The notes beneath the pieces are model-generated. The model saw nothing but the letters and a program-made list of their open reading frames with translations. It was not told the DNA's origin and did no database searches. A stretch of 41,359 bases of DNA from JBBRLG01 sp038231495 (GTDB taxonomy: Bacteria; Planctomycetota; Planctomycetia; Gemmatales; Gemmataceae). Positions 1-7,753 of the stretch are shown piece after piece. Positions within the stretch are counted from its first letter, which is position 1, and every line of letters starts with the position of its first letter. The DNA lies in assembly GCA_038231495.1 (NCBI GenBank), contig JBBRLG010000002.1, forward strand, positions 1-41,359. Direction: 5' to 3'. The position numbers were made by a program, and so were the translations under genes.

Positions 1-87
1 GGGGCGTGGGGGGCCTATTCCGGGCTATATCCATTCTGTTTTCGGTCACTCCTATACTCAACCCCCCACGCCCCCCCCCCCCCCCCC
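1..87. repeat. GC-rich inverted repeat with a 17-C homopolymer
   Basis: Bases 1-13 (GGGGCGTGGGGGG) are the exact reverse complement of 62-74, which would form a 13-bp stem around a 48-nt loop. The right arm runs into an unbroken run of 17 C at 71-87. The run lies downstream of the minus-strand gene that ends at 120. No gene is seen in 1-119. The homopolymer length may be unreliable in an assembly. Confidence 0.7.
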
Positions 88-114
88 GACACCCGATCTT
101 CGCCGACACCCGAC
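86..114. repeat. 29-bp dispersed repeat, copy 1
   Basis: The block contains CCGACACCCGA twice, separated by TCTTCG. It matches the two 29-bp arms at 11839-11867 and 12058-12086 with two mismatches. Like the copy at 12058-12086 it sits directly downstream of a minus-strand stop codon, here five bases after the TGA of the gene ending at 120. Confidence 0.7.
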
Positions 115-119
115 GAAAG

Positions 120-560
120 TCAGCTGACGACGTTCTGCGTGCTGACGGACGCGGCATTCAGCGTGTTGCCTGGCTTGCGAATCGCTTCGGCACCGAAGCC
201 GATGACGCAGACGTTGACGTTCTGCGAGCCGGTCTCGGTGACCTTGAGGCCGAGGTAACGCTTGGTCATCTGGTCGGCACGGGCCTCGAACGTAACGAGC
301 TTGTTGGCGGTCGTGAAGGCCGTCTGGTTCGCACTGGTTCCGGCCAGGTTCGTCGCCGTCGAGAGGTTGGCGTTCACGTCCTCGACCAGTTGGAAATTGA
401 GCGAGCCGCCGCCGGTGACCGCGCCGACGTTGACGACGAAGAGTGCCCGGTGGAACTGGCTCATGTCGATCGAGCCAGTCGTCTTGTTGGTGTTGTTGAT
501 GACCTGGGCGTCCACCTCGGTGGCAAAGCCCACGGACTGGGTAAGCTGTTCGGTGTACAT
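120..560 (-). CDS. Small phage head-region protein (unknown function)
   Basis: This gene encodes 146 residues starting MYTEQLTQSV. It lies immediately downstream of the major capsid gene on the same strand, where HK97-type phages place head-decoration, head-completion or connector genes. The protein is rich in Thr, Asn and Val with alternating hydrophobic residues and no transmembrane segment, which suggests a beta-rich structural protein. I do not recognise a specific family. A longer reading frame continues upstream into the capsid gene, but it crosses the 577-663 hairpin in the intergenic gap, so the ATG at 558-560 is preferred. A decoration protein is one possibility, inferred from position only. 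Confidence 0.6.
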   Translation of the reverse strand: MYTEQLTQSVGFATEVDAQVINNTNKTTGSIDMSQFHRALFVVNVGAVTGGGSLNFQLVEDVNANLSTATNLAGTSANQTAFTTANKLVTFEARADQMTKRYLGLKVTETGSQNVNVCVIGFGAEAIRKPGNTLNAASVSTQNVVS

Positions 561-576
561 GGGTGGGTTCCTTTTT

Positions 577-663
577 GTCCGTGGTCCGTGGTCCGTCGTC
601 CGTTGCAAATGCAATTTCCGGTCTTTGCAACGGACAACGGACGACGGACAACGGACAACGGAC
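577..663. repeat. Heptamer-based imperfect hairpin between capsid and downstream gene
   Basis: The left arm (577-609) consists of repeats of GTCCGTN ending in TTGCAAA. The right arm (624-663) starts TTTGCAACGGAC and continues as repeats of ACGGACN. The arms pair over about 33 bp with a few mismatches around a short loop. The whole intergenic gap between the two phage genes consists of this structure. It may be a processing site or attenuator, or an inserted repeat element; the function is unknown. Confidence 0.65.
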
Positions 664-670
664 AACGGCA

Positions 671-1984
671 TTAGTTCAAAACCACGAACGGACTGACCTG
701 GCTGACGGCGTCTTGCAGCGTGACGGGCTTGTCGAGCCACGGCTGGCCGTCGATGCGTTCGACGACGCGCCACGTCATCTGGTTTTTCAGGAAGTTGACG
801 TGCTCCGACGCCGCGATCTCGATTTGCATGCGGTCGCCGACCACGTAGAACGACGGGTCGAGCAACATCACGTCGCCCTTGGTGCCCAGGGCCGGCACCT
901 TCTCCGTCGGGAACGCGGGCCGGCCCAGCAGCGACCAGTTCGGCGACTTGGTGATGCCCTGGTCGATGCTGATGAAGATGGCCCGATTGGCCCCGTCCTT
1001 GAGCTGCAAAAGTTGGGGCACCACCGACGGGCTGAACGTCCAGATCGCCTTGCCCCACGAGACCGGCAGCAGCTTGCTCCACATGCCCGCCACGTCGGCG
1101 AACTGCACCTGGTTGGCATTCGCCCGGTTGTGGGCGATGCTGGCGGCACAACCCAGCATGCCCTGCGGTTTGCCCACGCCGTTGCCCTGGAGGAAGGCGT
1201 ACTCCTCGAACCAGGCGATGGCTTTGCCGAACAGCGTCATGAGGAACTTTTCCAGGCCGATGACGCTGTCTTGCAGCAGCACGTTGCTGGAGACGCTGTA
1301 GCCGGACAGCTCCCACGCCTTGAGTTCGAGTTGCTTGAACTGCGGCTCGGTCTCCTGGCGCGTCTGCGATTCCGCGGTCCAGTACATCTGCACGCCGCCA
1401 AAGAACGGCGACACGCCCGCACTCTGCACCGTGCTGATGTCGAGGAATGGAATCTGCAGCGTGGCGCTGCCCATCGGCTGGACGAAGGCGCGCGGGCGGA
1501 TGAACGTCTCCTCGGCCATGACGGCGAGGAGCTGCTGGTAGAACTCCGGCGGCACCGTGTAGCCACCGGCGACGCCACTCGCCTCGGCCATCGCGGCCTT
1601 GGACTGCCATTCGTTGAAGCGCGAGCCGTAGTGTTTTTCCAGGTAAACGCGGTCGTTGCGGGCGACGGCCAGCGCCCAGTCGCCGAACGACTTGCGCGGG
1701 TCGCCTTCGCCGCCGGCGCCGAAGATGGCCGGGACGGCGTGCTTGCGGGACTGCTTCTGGGCGTCGGCGTAGGACTTCAGCGCCTGGTTGACCAGGGCGC
1801 CGAGGTCTTGGCCGTGGCGGGCCAACGCACCCTCCAGTGCCCGCGAAATGGCGGGGGTCAGGGGGTCGTCGGGCACGGCGACGGCGGTGCCGCTTTGGAG
1901 GAGCTGCTGGCCGTCGCCATCGCTCACGTCGATGCGCTCCCCGGCCTTGCGGCCGAGGAATTCTTTGGTGAGTTGCACAAACAT
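671..1984 (-). CDS. Phage major capsid protein, HK97 fold
   Basis: The protein has 437 residues from the ATG at 1982-1984 (MFVQLTKEFLG). It forms the phage head shell. The first ~100 residues form a delta-domain-like scaffold region (GALVNQALKSYADAQKQ). It is followed by a capsid body with features usual in this family: GGYTVPPEFYQQLL, then a central stretch naming a bound-state N-arm, and a C-terminal region with VVGDRMQIEIAASEHVNF and FLKNQMTWRVVERIDG. It follows terminase, portal and prohead protease in canonical order. An in-frame upstream ATG at 2060-2062 would add 26 residues, but that extension looks like untranslated sequence and the shorter start gives a more natural N-terminus. Confidence 0.88.
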   Translation of the reverse strand: MFVQLTKEFLGRKAGERIDVSDGDGQQLLQSGTAVAVPDDPLTPAISRALEGALARHGQDLGALVNQALKSYADAQKQSRKHAVPAIFGAGGEGDPRKSFGDWALAVARNDRVYLEKHYGSRFNEWQSKAAMAEASGVAGGYTVPPEFYQQLLAVMAEETFIRPRAFVQPMGSATLQIPFLDISTVQSAGVSPFFGGVQMYWTAESQTRQETEPQFKQLELKAWELSGYSVSSNVLLQDSVIGLEKFLMTLFGKAIAWFEEYAFLQGNGVGKPQGMLGCAASIAHNRANANQVQFADVAGMWSKLLPVSWGKAIWTFSPSVVPQLLQLKDGANRAIFISIDQGITKSPNWSLLGRPAFPTEKVPALGTKGDVMLLDPSFYVVGDRMQIEIAASEHVNFLKNQMTWRVVERIDGQPWLDKPVTLQDAVSQVSPFVVLN

Positions 1985-2122
1985 GGGAAGGGTTCTCGGG
2001 GGTTTACGGATGGGGTAACGGTCCGTCTCCGGGCGCGCGCCGGCTGATGGCTTGGCGTCCATCTCTACCTTGGCGCCCTGACGGTTTCAGGGTTTGGGGG
2101 TGGGGACCAGGAAACTGAACTA

Positions 2123-2959
2123 CTACACGCGCCCCCTGGCTCGGTCGTAGCTTTCCTGGATGATGCTTCGTGTCAGCGCCGCGAAATCGACGGCGGCGAT
2201 TTCCCTTTCAATGGCCTTCTCGACCTCCTCCCAGGGGGTGAAGGGGAGGGATAAGGGATTCGGTTGGGAGGAATTCGCAAAGCCGCAAGCGGCAAGAAAC
2301 GTGGGAGGCATCGCGCCCTTGGACACGGCCTCCACCAGGGCGTCCTGGTTGGCCGGCAGGAACACACAGGCGTATTCCAGCAGCAGCCACTCGTCGATGA
2401 CCAGCGCCACCTGCTCGTCCCAGCCGTTCCTGCGCGCCTCCTTCTCGTCCGGGATATGCACTTTGGTAGGCAAAAAACCGATGCTCTTGCCCTGCAACAG
2501 GCCCGCCTGGACCAGGGCCAGCACCTTGTCGGGCACCCAGGCCTCGTCGGTCGGCCAGGCTTCGGGCCGCGGCGGATACTGCGTCTTGGCCTTGATGCCG
2601 ACCTGGCTGCCGTCCTTGACGCGCCGCCGCCACAGGCTCTTGCCCACCGGCGGCATCCAGTAGGCGTGGCCCAACGTCACCAGGGGGTTGCCCTGAAACT
2701 GCGAATCGTTCATGCCGCGCGCGACCACGACCTCGTTCATGCGGTCCACGGATTCCGTCGAAATCCACGACACGTCGGAACGTTCGCCGGGGTTGAGTTC
2801 CGTCGGTGCCCGGCCGCTGACCGCCTTGCGGTACTCGTAATCTTTCGTGTGCGGCAGGGCGCGGAGCAGGGTGTCCAGCGCCCGCGCGGCCCGGTCGCTC
2901 TGCGGAAAGTTCAGGGGGCCGACCGTGGCACCGTAGTGCTGCGTGAGAGGGGGTTTCAT
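2123..2959 (-). CDS. HK97-type prohead protease (peptidase U35)
   Basis: This 278-residue protein should cleave the scaffold/delta domain of the capsid during head maturation. Family features visible are VTLGHAY (candidate catalytic His), GKSIGFLP (candidate catalytic Ser) and LLEYACVFLPAN, corresponding to the conserved strand after the active site. The start MKPPLTQHYG at 2957-2959 has GGAAAG just upstream. It lies 35 bp after the portal stop. The C-terminal part contains an odd insertion, LAACGFANSSQ, encoded exactly by a copy of the GCCGCAAGCGGC repeat at 2282-2293. Whether the insertion is tolerated or lowers activity cannot be judged here. Confidence 0.85.
   Translation of the reverse strand: MKPPLTQHYGATVGPLNFPQSDRAARALDTLLRALPHTKDYEYRKAVSGRAPTELNPGERSDVSWISTESVDRMNEVVVARGMNDSQFQGNPLVTLGHAYWMPPVGKSLWRRRVKDGSQVGIKAKTQYPPRPEAWPTDEAWVPDKVLALVQAGLLQGKSIGFLPTKVHIPDEKEARRNGWDEQVALVIDEWLLLEYACVFLPANQDALVEAVSKGAMPPTFLAACGFANSSQPNPLSLPFTPWEEVEKAIEREIAAVDFAALTRSIIQESYDRARGRV
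2282..2293. repeat. REP-like palindrome inside the prohead protease gene
   Basis: The core GCCGCAAGCGGC with left flank ATTCGCAAA is the same as the copy at 2984-2995 (ATTCGCAAC before the core). It is read in frame in the protease as LAACGFA. This is the only copy of the family found inside a coding region. Confidence 0.7.
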
Positions 2960-2983
2960 GGGGTTCTTTCCAAGATTCGCAAC

Positions 2984-2995
2984 GCCGCAAGCGGC
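2984..2995. repeat. REP-like palindrome at the portal stop codon
   Basis: GCCGCAAGCGGC overlaps the last base of the portal TAG stop (2995-2997 read on the minus strand). The upstream flank ATTCGCAA is shared with the copy at 2282-2293. The copy therefore separates the portal and protease genes. Confidence 0.75.
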
Positions 2996-4344
2996 TAGGT
3001 TCGCGCCACGGGCTTGTCCCGGTCGGGGTCGTCCGATTGTGCCCACAGCCGTGGCAGCCACGGCGCGTCGCCCCACGGCACCGGAGCCAAACCCTGCTCG
3101 CCGCGGACCTCGTTGATCGTCACGACGCCGAACTTCAGGTTGAGTTCCTGTTCCTTGGCGGTCAACTCGCGGTTGACCGGCACCGGGTCTTCACTCGCCG
3201 CGAACAGCCGGCCCGTCGGGTCGAAGAGGGGGATCAGTTGCTCGTTGATCTTTTCGTCTCGGCGGCGCAGGCGCGGCGTGATCGCCTTGGCCATGTGCTG
3301 GTGTTCGGCCGCCTGCAAGTTCGCCAGATTCGTCTCGCTCGTCAAGAAGCTCAGCGGGACGTGGAAGCTGTTGGCGACGTCTTCCTTCGTCGCCTTGAGG
3401 TCGGCCAGCGCCGCAAGGTCGCCCATCGAATGGGCCAAAACTTGCACCCGCAGCGCACTCTCGGCAACCACCACCTTCCCCGTCCCGCCCCGGCGGAACC
3501 GGGCATTCCACTGGGTCTCAAGGCGATCGCGCTCCTCTTCGCCAATAACTTCCTCCGGCGACACGATGGCGTCGGGCACCGCCTGGTTCTCGAACTTCGC
3601 CTTCTTGAACGCCGCGAAGTCCGCCGTCAAACTCACCTGCTCGAAGCACGCCCGCAACGGCGACAGGCCGCCGAGGTACGGGTCGCGCGGGTCCGGGTAG
3701 CGGAAATGCACGATCTGCTCCGGCCGGAACAACTGCTCGCGGCTGCCGGTGCGGTAGGCGTAATAATCCACCAGCCGCGTGCTGTCCGGGCCGCGCCGCG
3801 GCGTCACGTTTTGACTCGGCAAAATCCAAATCTGTTGCGGCACGCCCAGCGGCCCGATGTCCAAATACCAGTAGGCGCAGCCGTGGACCTCCTGGTACAG
3901 CGTCGTGAGTTCCCACAAATCAAAGGCGTTGTGTGTCGGATTCACCTGGGCGAGCAGGTCGAGCAGGGGGTGTTGCCTCACCTCCTCCACGGAGTCGGCC
4001 GCGCGGGTGTGGACTTCCAGGTGCGGGTCGGAGCGCAGCCGTTGCAGACATTTGCGCGAGACCGGCCGCGTCAGACATTTGGGCCGTGCCTCGCCCTTGC
4101 GCGTCGCGACGAACAGCCGCGGCGGGAAACTCGCGCAGACGGCGGCGTTGAGACTGGCACACGTCCAGGCAGTGCCTTTCAGTTCGCCGATTAGTTCGTT
4201 GGCGGTCGGGTTGCGGTTGCGGCGGTAGGCGTCCACGAAGTTCGTGCCGCTCCACTGCGACCCGGTCAGCACCGACGGCATCGCCTTGGGCCGCAGCCAC
4301 GTCAAAAACCGTGCGAAGCCGTCGGCCAGGATGTTGCGCTTCAT
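2995..4344 (-). CDS. Phage portal protein (HK97/lambda-type)
   Basis: The 449-residue protein forms the dodecameric portal through which DNA enters the capsid. The central region carries the family signature: a hydrophobic pair of helices with LWELTTLYQEVHGCAYW, then the wing/stem segment EQIVHFRYPDPRDPYLGGLS, then the C-terminal stretch with NLANLQAAEHQHMAKAITP and an acidic/basic tail. Its ATG overlaps the terminase stop as ATGA (4341-4344), indicating translational coupling. The length fits the family. The order terminase-portal-protease-capsid supports the call. Confidence 0.9.
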   Translation of the reverse strand: MKRNILADGFARFLTWLRPKAMPSVLTGSQWSGTNFVDAYRRNRNPTANELIGELKGTAWTCASLNAAVCASFPPRLFVATRKGEARPKCLTRPVSRKCLQRLRSDPHLEVHTRAADSVEEVRQHPLLDLLAQVNPTHNAFDLWELTTLYQEVHGCAYWYLDIGPLGVPQQIWILPSQNVTPRRGPDSTRLVDYYAYRTGSREQLFRPEQIVHFRYPDPRDPYLGGLSPLRACFEQVSLTADFAAFKKAKFENQAVPDAIVSPEEVIGEEERDRLETQWNARFRRGGTGKVVVAESALRVQVLAHSMGDLAALADLKATKEDVANSFHVPLSFLTSETNLANLQAAEHQHMAKAITPRLRRRDEKINEQLIPLFDPTGRLFAASEDPVPVNRELTAKEQELNLKFGVVTINEVRGEQGLAPVPWGDAPWLPRLWAQSDDPDRDKPVART

Positions 4345-5732
4345 GACAGGGGGGTCCAGAGGTTGTCTTGTTCCGGCCGGCTAACGGGTGGTTCGCTCGG
4401 CGTTCGTTGCCGCGACTTGCCCAGGGCGCGGGCGTCGAGTTTGACGATCAGGTAGCGCAGGGCACCGAGGGCGTGGTTGTATTCGTCCACCGGGTTTTCG
4501 CCGAGCAGCACGCGCTCGGTCGGCGTCGGGTAGCGGTATCGGCGGGCCTCGTCCAACAGGTTCGGGCAACGTGGCCCGTAGACTTTTAACCGGCCGGTGC
4601 GGACGCGGGCCGTCACCGCCGCGATACCGGGCCGGATCGGGTTACTGCTCGCCCGCACGGTCAGGCCGGCCGCCCGCAGCTCCTCGATCTCGGTACGGCC
4701 GGCGGGGTCGGCGTACCAGGCGACGGGCTGCTGTTGCCGCAGTGCCGCCGCGTGTTCGTGCAACGGCGTCGCACACAGATAGCGTTCGCCCGCAATCCAG
4801 AGCACGTCGTCGCGGTCGAGGACGCCCCACACGGCGGCGAACGGGTTGCGCCAGCCGAAGTCGATGCCGCCGACGCGCTTGCCCACCGGGTCGGGCCAAG
4901 GCTCGACAAGGGTTTGGGCGAAGTCGGGATAAACCAGCCCTTCCAGCGACGTGAAGCAGGTGTTGTACTCCTGGTCCACCCAGGCCGGGCCGAGTGCCCG
5001 CGTCTCCTCGGCAATGAACGCCGGTGCGATGCGCGGGCAGTCGCGCCAGGTGATGCGGATGCGCTTCCAGGTTCCGGTGCCGTGCCACTCCTCGTAAAAC
5101 CAGCCGCGCTGGCCGAACGGCGTGGACAGGGCGACGAGGCGTCCTTGCGACACCGCGAGCATGGGCCGCACCGAGCGGTACAGGTCGTCGGGGATGCGGG
5201 CCGCCTCGTCGAGTACCAGCAGCCGGACGCCGCCGAACGAGCGGATGGTCTCCTCGCGGCCCGGCAGACAAAGGACGCGCGACCCGTTGGCCAGTTCCAG
5301 CCGCAGTTGGGTCTCGTGGGTGGCGCGGATCGGCCGGCCGAGGGCGTGGTAGGCGTCGCGCACTTTGCGAAAAATTTCGCCGCTCTGCCGCTGACTGGGC
5401 GACAGCAGCAGCACGAGGGCGTCCGGCGTAAACAGGGCGGTGTGGAGCGCGAGGGCGCTGACCACGGTGCTCTTACCGGCCTGGCGCGAGCAGTTGAGCA
5501 AGACTTGCCGGTCGTGGCCCCGGAGCAGCTCGCACTGCCAGGGGTCGGGTTCGATGTTTTGCCATCGCAGGACGAGCGACGGGTCGAGCGCCAGGGCCAG
5601 TGTTTCTCGTGCATTCACGAGAACCAATGCTACTACTTTTCGGGCGTTGTTAAGAGAGCAGTTTTGCAATTTTGTACGAGAAATATAGCTTGGATGACGA
5701 TGGGTGCGGGTGAGCGGCGGGGTGCCGTTCAT
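4341..5732 (-). CDS. Phage terminase large subunit (packaging ATPase/nuclease)
   Basis: The protein powers DNA packaging and cuts concatemers. Visible motifs are Walker A NCSRQAGKST, Walker B LLVLDEAARI, the coupling motif ALSTPFG, and the RNase H-like nuclease residues in VGGIDFGWRNP and DEYNHALGALRYL. The boundary given is the full open frame starting with ATG at 5732. The first ~38 residues (MNGTPPLTRTHRH) do not look like the family, and that DNA is AT-richer. A GTG at 5616-5618 (VNARETLALALDPS) is the more likely start, though neither has a clear ribosome site. No small terminase subunit is seen upstream. Confidence 0.88.
   Translation of the reverse strand: MNGTPPLTRTHRHPSYISRTKLQNCSLNNARKVVALVLVNARETLALALDPSLVLRWQNIEPDPWQCELLRGHDRQVLLNCSRQAGKSTVVSALALHTALFTPDALVLLLSPSQRQSGEIFRKVRDAYHALGRPIRATHETQLRLELANGSRVLCLPGREETIRSFGGVRLLVLDEAARIPDDLYRSVRPMLAVSQGRLVALSTPFGQRGWFYEEWHGTGTWKRIRITWRDCPRIAPAFIAEETRALGPAWVDQEYNTCFTSLEGLVYPDFAQTLVEPWPDPVGKRVGGIDFGWRNPFAAVWGVLDRDDVLWIAGERYLCATPLHEHAAALRQQQPVAWYADPAGRTEIEELRAAGLTVRASSNPIRPGIAAVTARVRTGRLKVYGPRCPNLLDEARRYRYPTPTERVLLGENPVDEYNHALGALRYLIVKLDARALGKSRQRTPSEPPVSRPEQDNLWTPLS
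5604..5623 (-). promoter_or_regulatory. Palindromic site at the probable terminase start
   Basis: TTCTCGTG and CACGAGAA form a perfect 8-bp inverted repeat with a 4-nt spacer. A matching half-site (ACGAGAA) lies at 5676-5682 in an AT-rich stretch upstream. The candidate GTG start of the terminase lies within the right arm. The arrangement resembles an operator for a repressor controlling the head operon, but no repressor gene is present in the window, so this is a guess from sequence shape. Confidence 0.35.
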
Positions 5733-5876
5733 AGGCAGGGAATGGCGGATTAGCGATGGACGGGAGCCGTCTTAGAGGGGACAATGGCGGACAGTAACAC
5801 GGTTCTGGCGGGGCATTTTGACTTGTGAAATGCCGGATCGTACTTGTCAGCTAACCAACAGGATTAGGGCACCTTG

Positions 5877-6464
5877 ATGTACCGAAAAATTGCTGCCCTT
5901 TTGCTTGCCATATTCGCGGGTTGCCACCCTGCATCAAAGGAGGCTACGCCGATGCCGACGGAATTGAAACTTGATCGCCAAGTAATTGAGACAAAGGAGC
6001 CAGGACAACTCGCCGCCAGCGCCCACGATCAGATTTTCACGGCAGTCGAAGGCAAGCGCGACTACAAAGCATTGATCCTTGCTTTGCCACAGCACTGGAG
6101 AGCCGTCTATACCACCAGCTTGCTCGAAGGAGAAGTTAACAATGGCGGTTTCCATCAATTCTTTTGGAATTCCGAGGGTAAATTTAACGAGGCCGTCCTC
6201 GCCGATCTGGATTACATAGGTGCAACCGCCTATCACGACCTGTTTCGGCGGGCCGTAGCGATTTACGCCGGCCACAATTATGACGAGGAAAAGAAGCGTG
6301 CAGGCAACAGCTGGGAGGGGTTTACCGAGGCATACAAACAGAAGCGATTCGAGGAGCTTGACGAGGAATTCTACAAAGTCAAGCTCGACATGGACGTTTT
6401 GATCGGCAACTTTATCAAGCAACATCCGGAGTTGTACTCTGTCCCGGCAAGCAAAGGAAATTGA
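5877..6464 (+). CDS. Putative lipoprotein with a DUF4375-like domain
   Basis: The 195-residue protein begins MYRKIAALLLAIFAGC, a signal peptide with a lipobox (FAGC), so it is probably lipid-anchored. The remainder resembles DUF4375: LPQHWRAVYTTSLLEGEVNNGGF followed by HQFFWNSEGKFNEAVLADL and a helical tail. The family's function is unknown. The gene is AT-richer than its neighbours and stands alone between the phage module and the small genes, which suggests acquisition. The start is the ATG at 5877. Confidence 0.7.
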   Translation: MYRKIAALLLAIFAGCHPASKEATPMPTELKLDRQVIETKEPGQLAASAHDQIFTAVEGKRDYKALILALPQHWRAVYTTSLLEGEVNNGGFHQFFWNSEGKFNEAVLADLDYIGATAYHDLFRRAVAIYAGHNYDEEKKRAGNSWEGFTEAYKQKRFEELDEEFYKVKLDMDVLIGNFIKQHPELYSVPASKGN

Positions 6465-6559
6465 ATCGGCAAACCGAAAAGCCGGCCATAGACTATGCCC
6501 GGCAGTGAGCATGCGATAGGATAAAATACCGTTCCGTCCCGCGTTGAGGAGATCGGCCC

Positions 6560-6778
6560 GTGAGTATTCGCATCGAATTGACCACCCAAGAAATCACCGC
6601 ACTCAAGCTGGCCACCAGACTCGAAAATGACGCGGAGGCCGTCGCCAAGGCGGCCAGGGAGTTTTTGCGGCTCAGCCGGCTACGCGAACTGAAAACCGTT
6701 TCCGGAAAAGTGGAGTTTGACACCAACTGGCAGGAGCTGGAAGAACTCGAACTCGGCGCGTCTGGTTTTCCGCTATAA
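6560..6778 (+). CDS. VapB/DUF2191-like orphan antitoxin-type protein
   Basis: This 72-residue protein starts at GTG 6560, preceded by GAGGAGA. It has a short N-terminal strand (SIRIELTTQEI), a helix (EAVAKAAREFLRLSRLRELK) and a tail VSGKVEFDTNWQELEELEL. This arrangement resembles the ribbon-helix-helix VapB/DUF2191 antitoxins. No PIN toxin follows; the next gene is a DUF5678-like protein 34 bp downstream. It may be an orphan antitoxin or the first gene of a three-gene unit with 6813-7501. Confidence 0.5.
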   Translation: MSIRIELTTQEITALKLATRLENDAEAVAKAAREFLRLSRLRELKTVSGKVEFDTNWQELEELELGASGFPL

Positions 6779-6812
6779 CGGACAGGGCGTATCTAAATTG
6801 TGGGGTCATACC

Positions 6813-7118
6813 ATGAGCGAACCAGAAACCTTCCCGGCCCCCGTTCTCGGCCCTACCGTCCCACCGACGCGGAGTAAGTGGGAGCGCGAGTACCGGGCTT
6901 TTTTGCAACTACTGCCGCAGTTGCTGACCACGTATCGCGGTCAGTACGTCGCGGTCCATGACGGGCAAGTGATTGATACCGGCGACGATGAGATCGCGCT
7001 GGCGCTGCGCGTCTACGCCAAATACGGCTACGTCCCACTCCACATCGGTCGCGTGGTCGAACAACCGCCGCCGGAGCGCATGCCGCACTATCGCATCCTT
7101 CCCACCGAGACGGCGTAA
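6813..7118 (+). CDS. DUF5678-like small protein
   Basis: The protein has 101 residues. The core YRGQYVAVHDGQVIDTGDDE, followed by ALALRVYAKYGYVPLHIGRV, matches the DUF5678 pattern of a short beta-hairpin binding module of unknown role. Its stop codon overlaps the start of the next gene as TAATG (7116-7120), so the two are translationally coupled. DUF5678 genes are often found beside retropepsin-like genes (recalled, not verified). Together they may form a small regulated proteolysis or toxin-antitoxin-like unit. Confidence 0.65.
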   Translation: MSEPETFPAPVLGPTVPPTRSKWEREYRAFLQLLPQLLTTYRGQYVAVHDGQVIDTGDDEIALALRVYAKYGYVPLHIGRVVEQPPPERMPHYRILPTETA

Positions 7119-7501
7119 TGGTTCGATACCTCTACATCCATCAGATGGCCGTACCCGCGCCGTTCGTTCATGTCGCCCTGCGCCACCCGGACGGGGCAGC
7201 GGTCCTGGAAGAGGTTCCCGCGCTCGTCGATTCCGGAGCGGATCGGACGGTCATTCCTTTGCATTACGTCGGCGAACTCGGGCTGGTGCAAATGGGGCAA
7301 TTGGCCATTGCCGGATTCGGCGGCCAAATCACCCACAGCCCCACCTACCTGGCCGAAGTAACGATTCGCAAGGTAAAGCCCGTCGTCGTGAAGGTGCTAG
7401 CGAGTGAAGGGGAATTCTACGTGCTTTTGGGCCGCGACGTGCTGAACCATTTTCGCGTTGTGCTGGACGGCCCTAAGTTGGCGGTGGAGATTGCGACTTA
7501 A
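7118..7501 (+). CDS. Retropepsin-like aspartic protease
   Basis: This 127-residue single-domain protein has the aspartic protease active-site motif VDSGADRTVIP at residues 37-47, preceded by a hydrophobic strand (EEVPAL). It also has the C-terminal YVLLGRDVLNHFRVVLDG segment typical of bacterial retropepsins, which work as dimers. It is coupled to the DUF5678-like gene by TAATG. Its last 29 bases overlap the converging gene 7473-7631. The substrate is unknown; the coupling suggests the upstream protein is its substrate or regulator (inference). Confidence 0.8.
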   Translation: MVRYLYIHQMAVPAPFVHVALRHPDGAAVLEEVPALVDSGADRTVIPLHYVGELGLVQMGQLAIAGFGGQITHSPTYLAEVTIRKVKPVVVKVLASEGEFYVLLGRDVLNHFRVVLDGPKLAVEIAT

Positions 7502-7631
7502 TCCGATCCGCCAACCGCTCGTCGTGGCGGGCGATCAGGTCGGGCAACTCCTCGGCAACCTGCTCGCGAATCGCCTTGTATTTGGCGGCTTCTTCCGGCG
7601 TAAGCCGGCGGTCGCGGGTGATGCGCTTCAT
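7473..7631 (-). CDS. Small hypothetical protein, possibly a truncated antitoxin
   Basis: The 52-residue protein MKRITRDRRLTPEEAAKYK... has a strong ribosome site (GAGGAGG) 8 nt before its ATG. It is almost entirely helical (AIREQVAEELPDLIARHDERLA). Similar N-terminal helices occur in some antitoxin-type proteins that continue into an HTH domain (recalled). Here the frame ends inside the 3' end of the retropepsin gene, so the gene may be a truncated remnant. Confidence in expression is good; the function is unknown. Confidence 0.5.
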   Translation of the reverse strand: MKRITRDRRLTPEEAAKYKAIREQVAEELPDLIARHDERLADRIKSQSPPPT

Positions 7632-7753
7632 GGTCGTTGCCTCCTCGGAGCTTCGTAAGCCGTCATCGACAGCCAAAACTCGCAACACTGTTGCGAGTTT
7701 TGAATTGGACTCACAACCGGCCCATTTCCCACCTGGGAAGAAGCATTCCCGCT

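Noticed and set aside
561..1610. Extension of the small phage gene into the capsid gene
   Set aside because: It passes through the intergenic hairpin and overlaps the capsid in another frame with poor composition.
3037..4194. Plus-strand frame opposite the portal gene
   Set aside because: Portal motifs and ATGA coupling support the minus strand; this frame has none.
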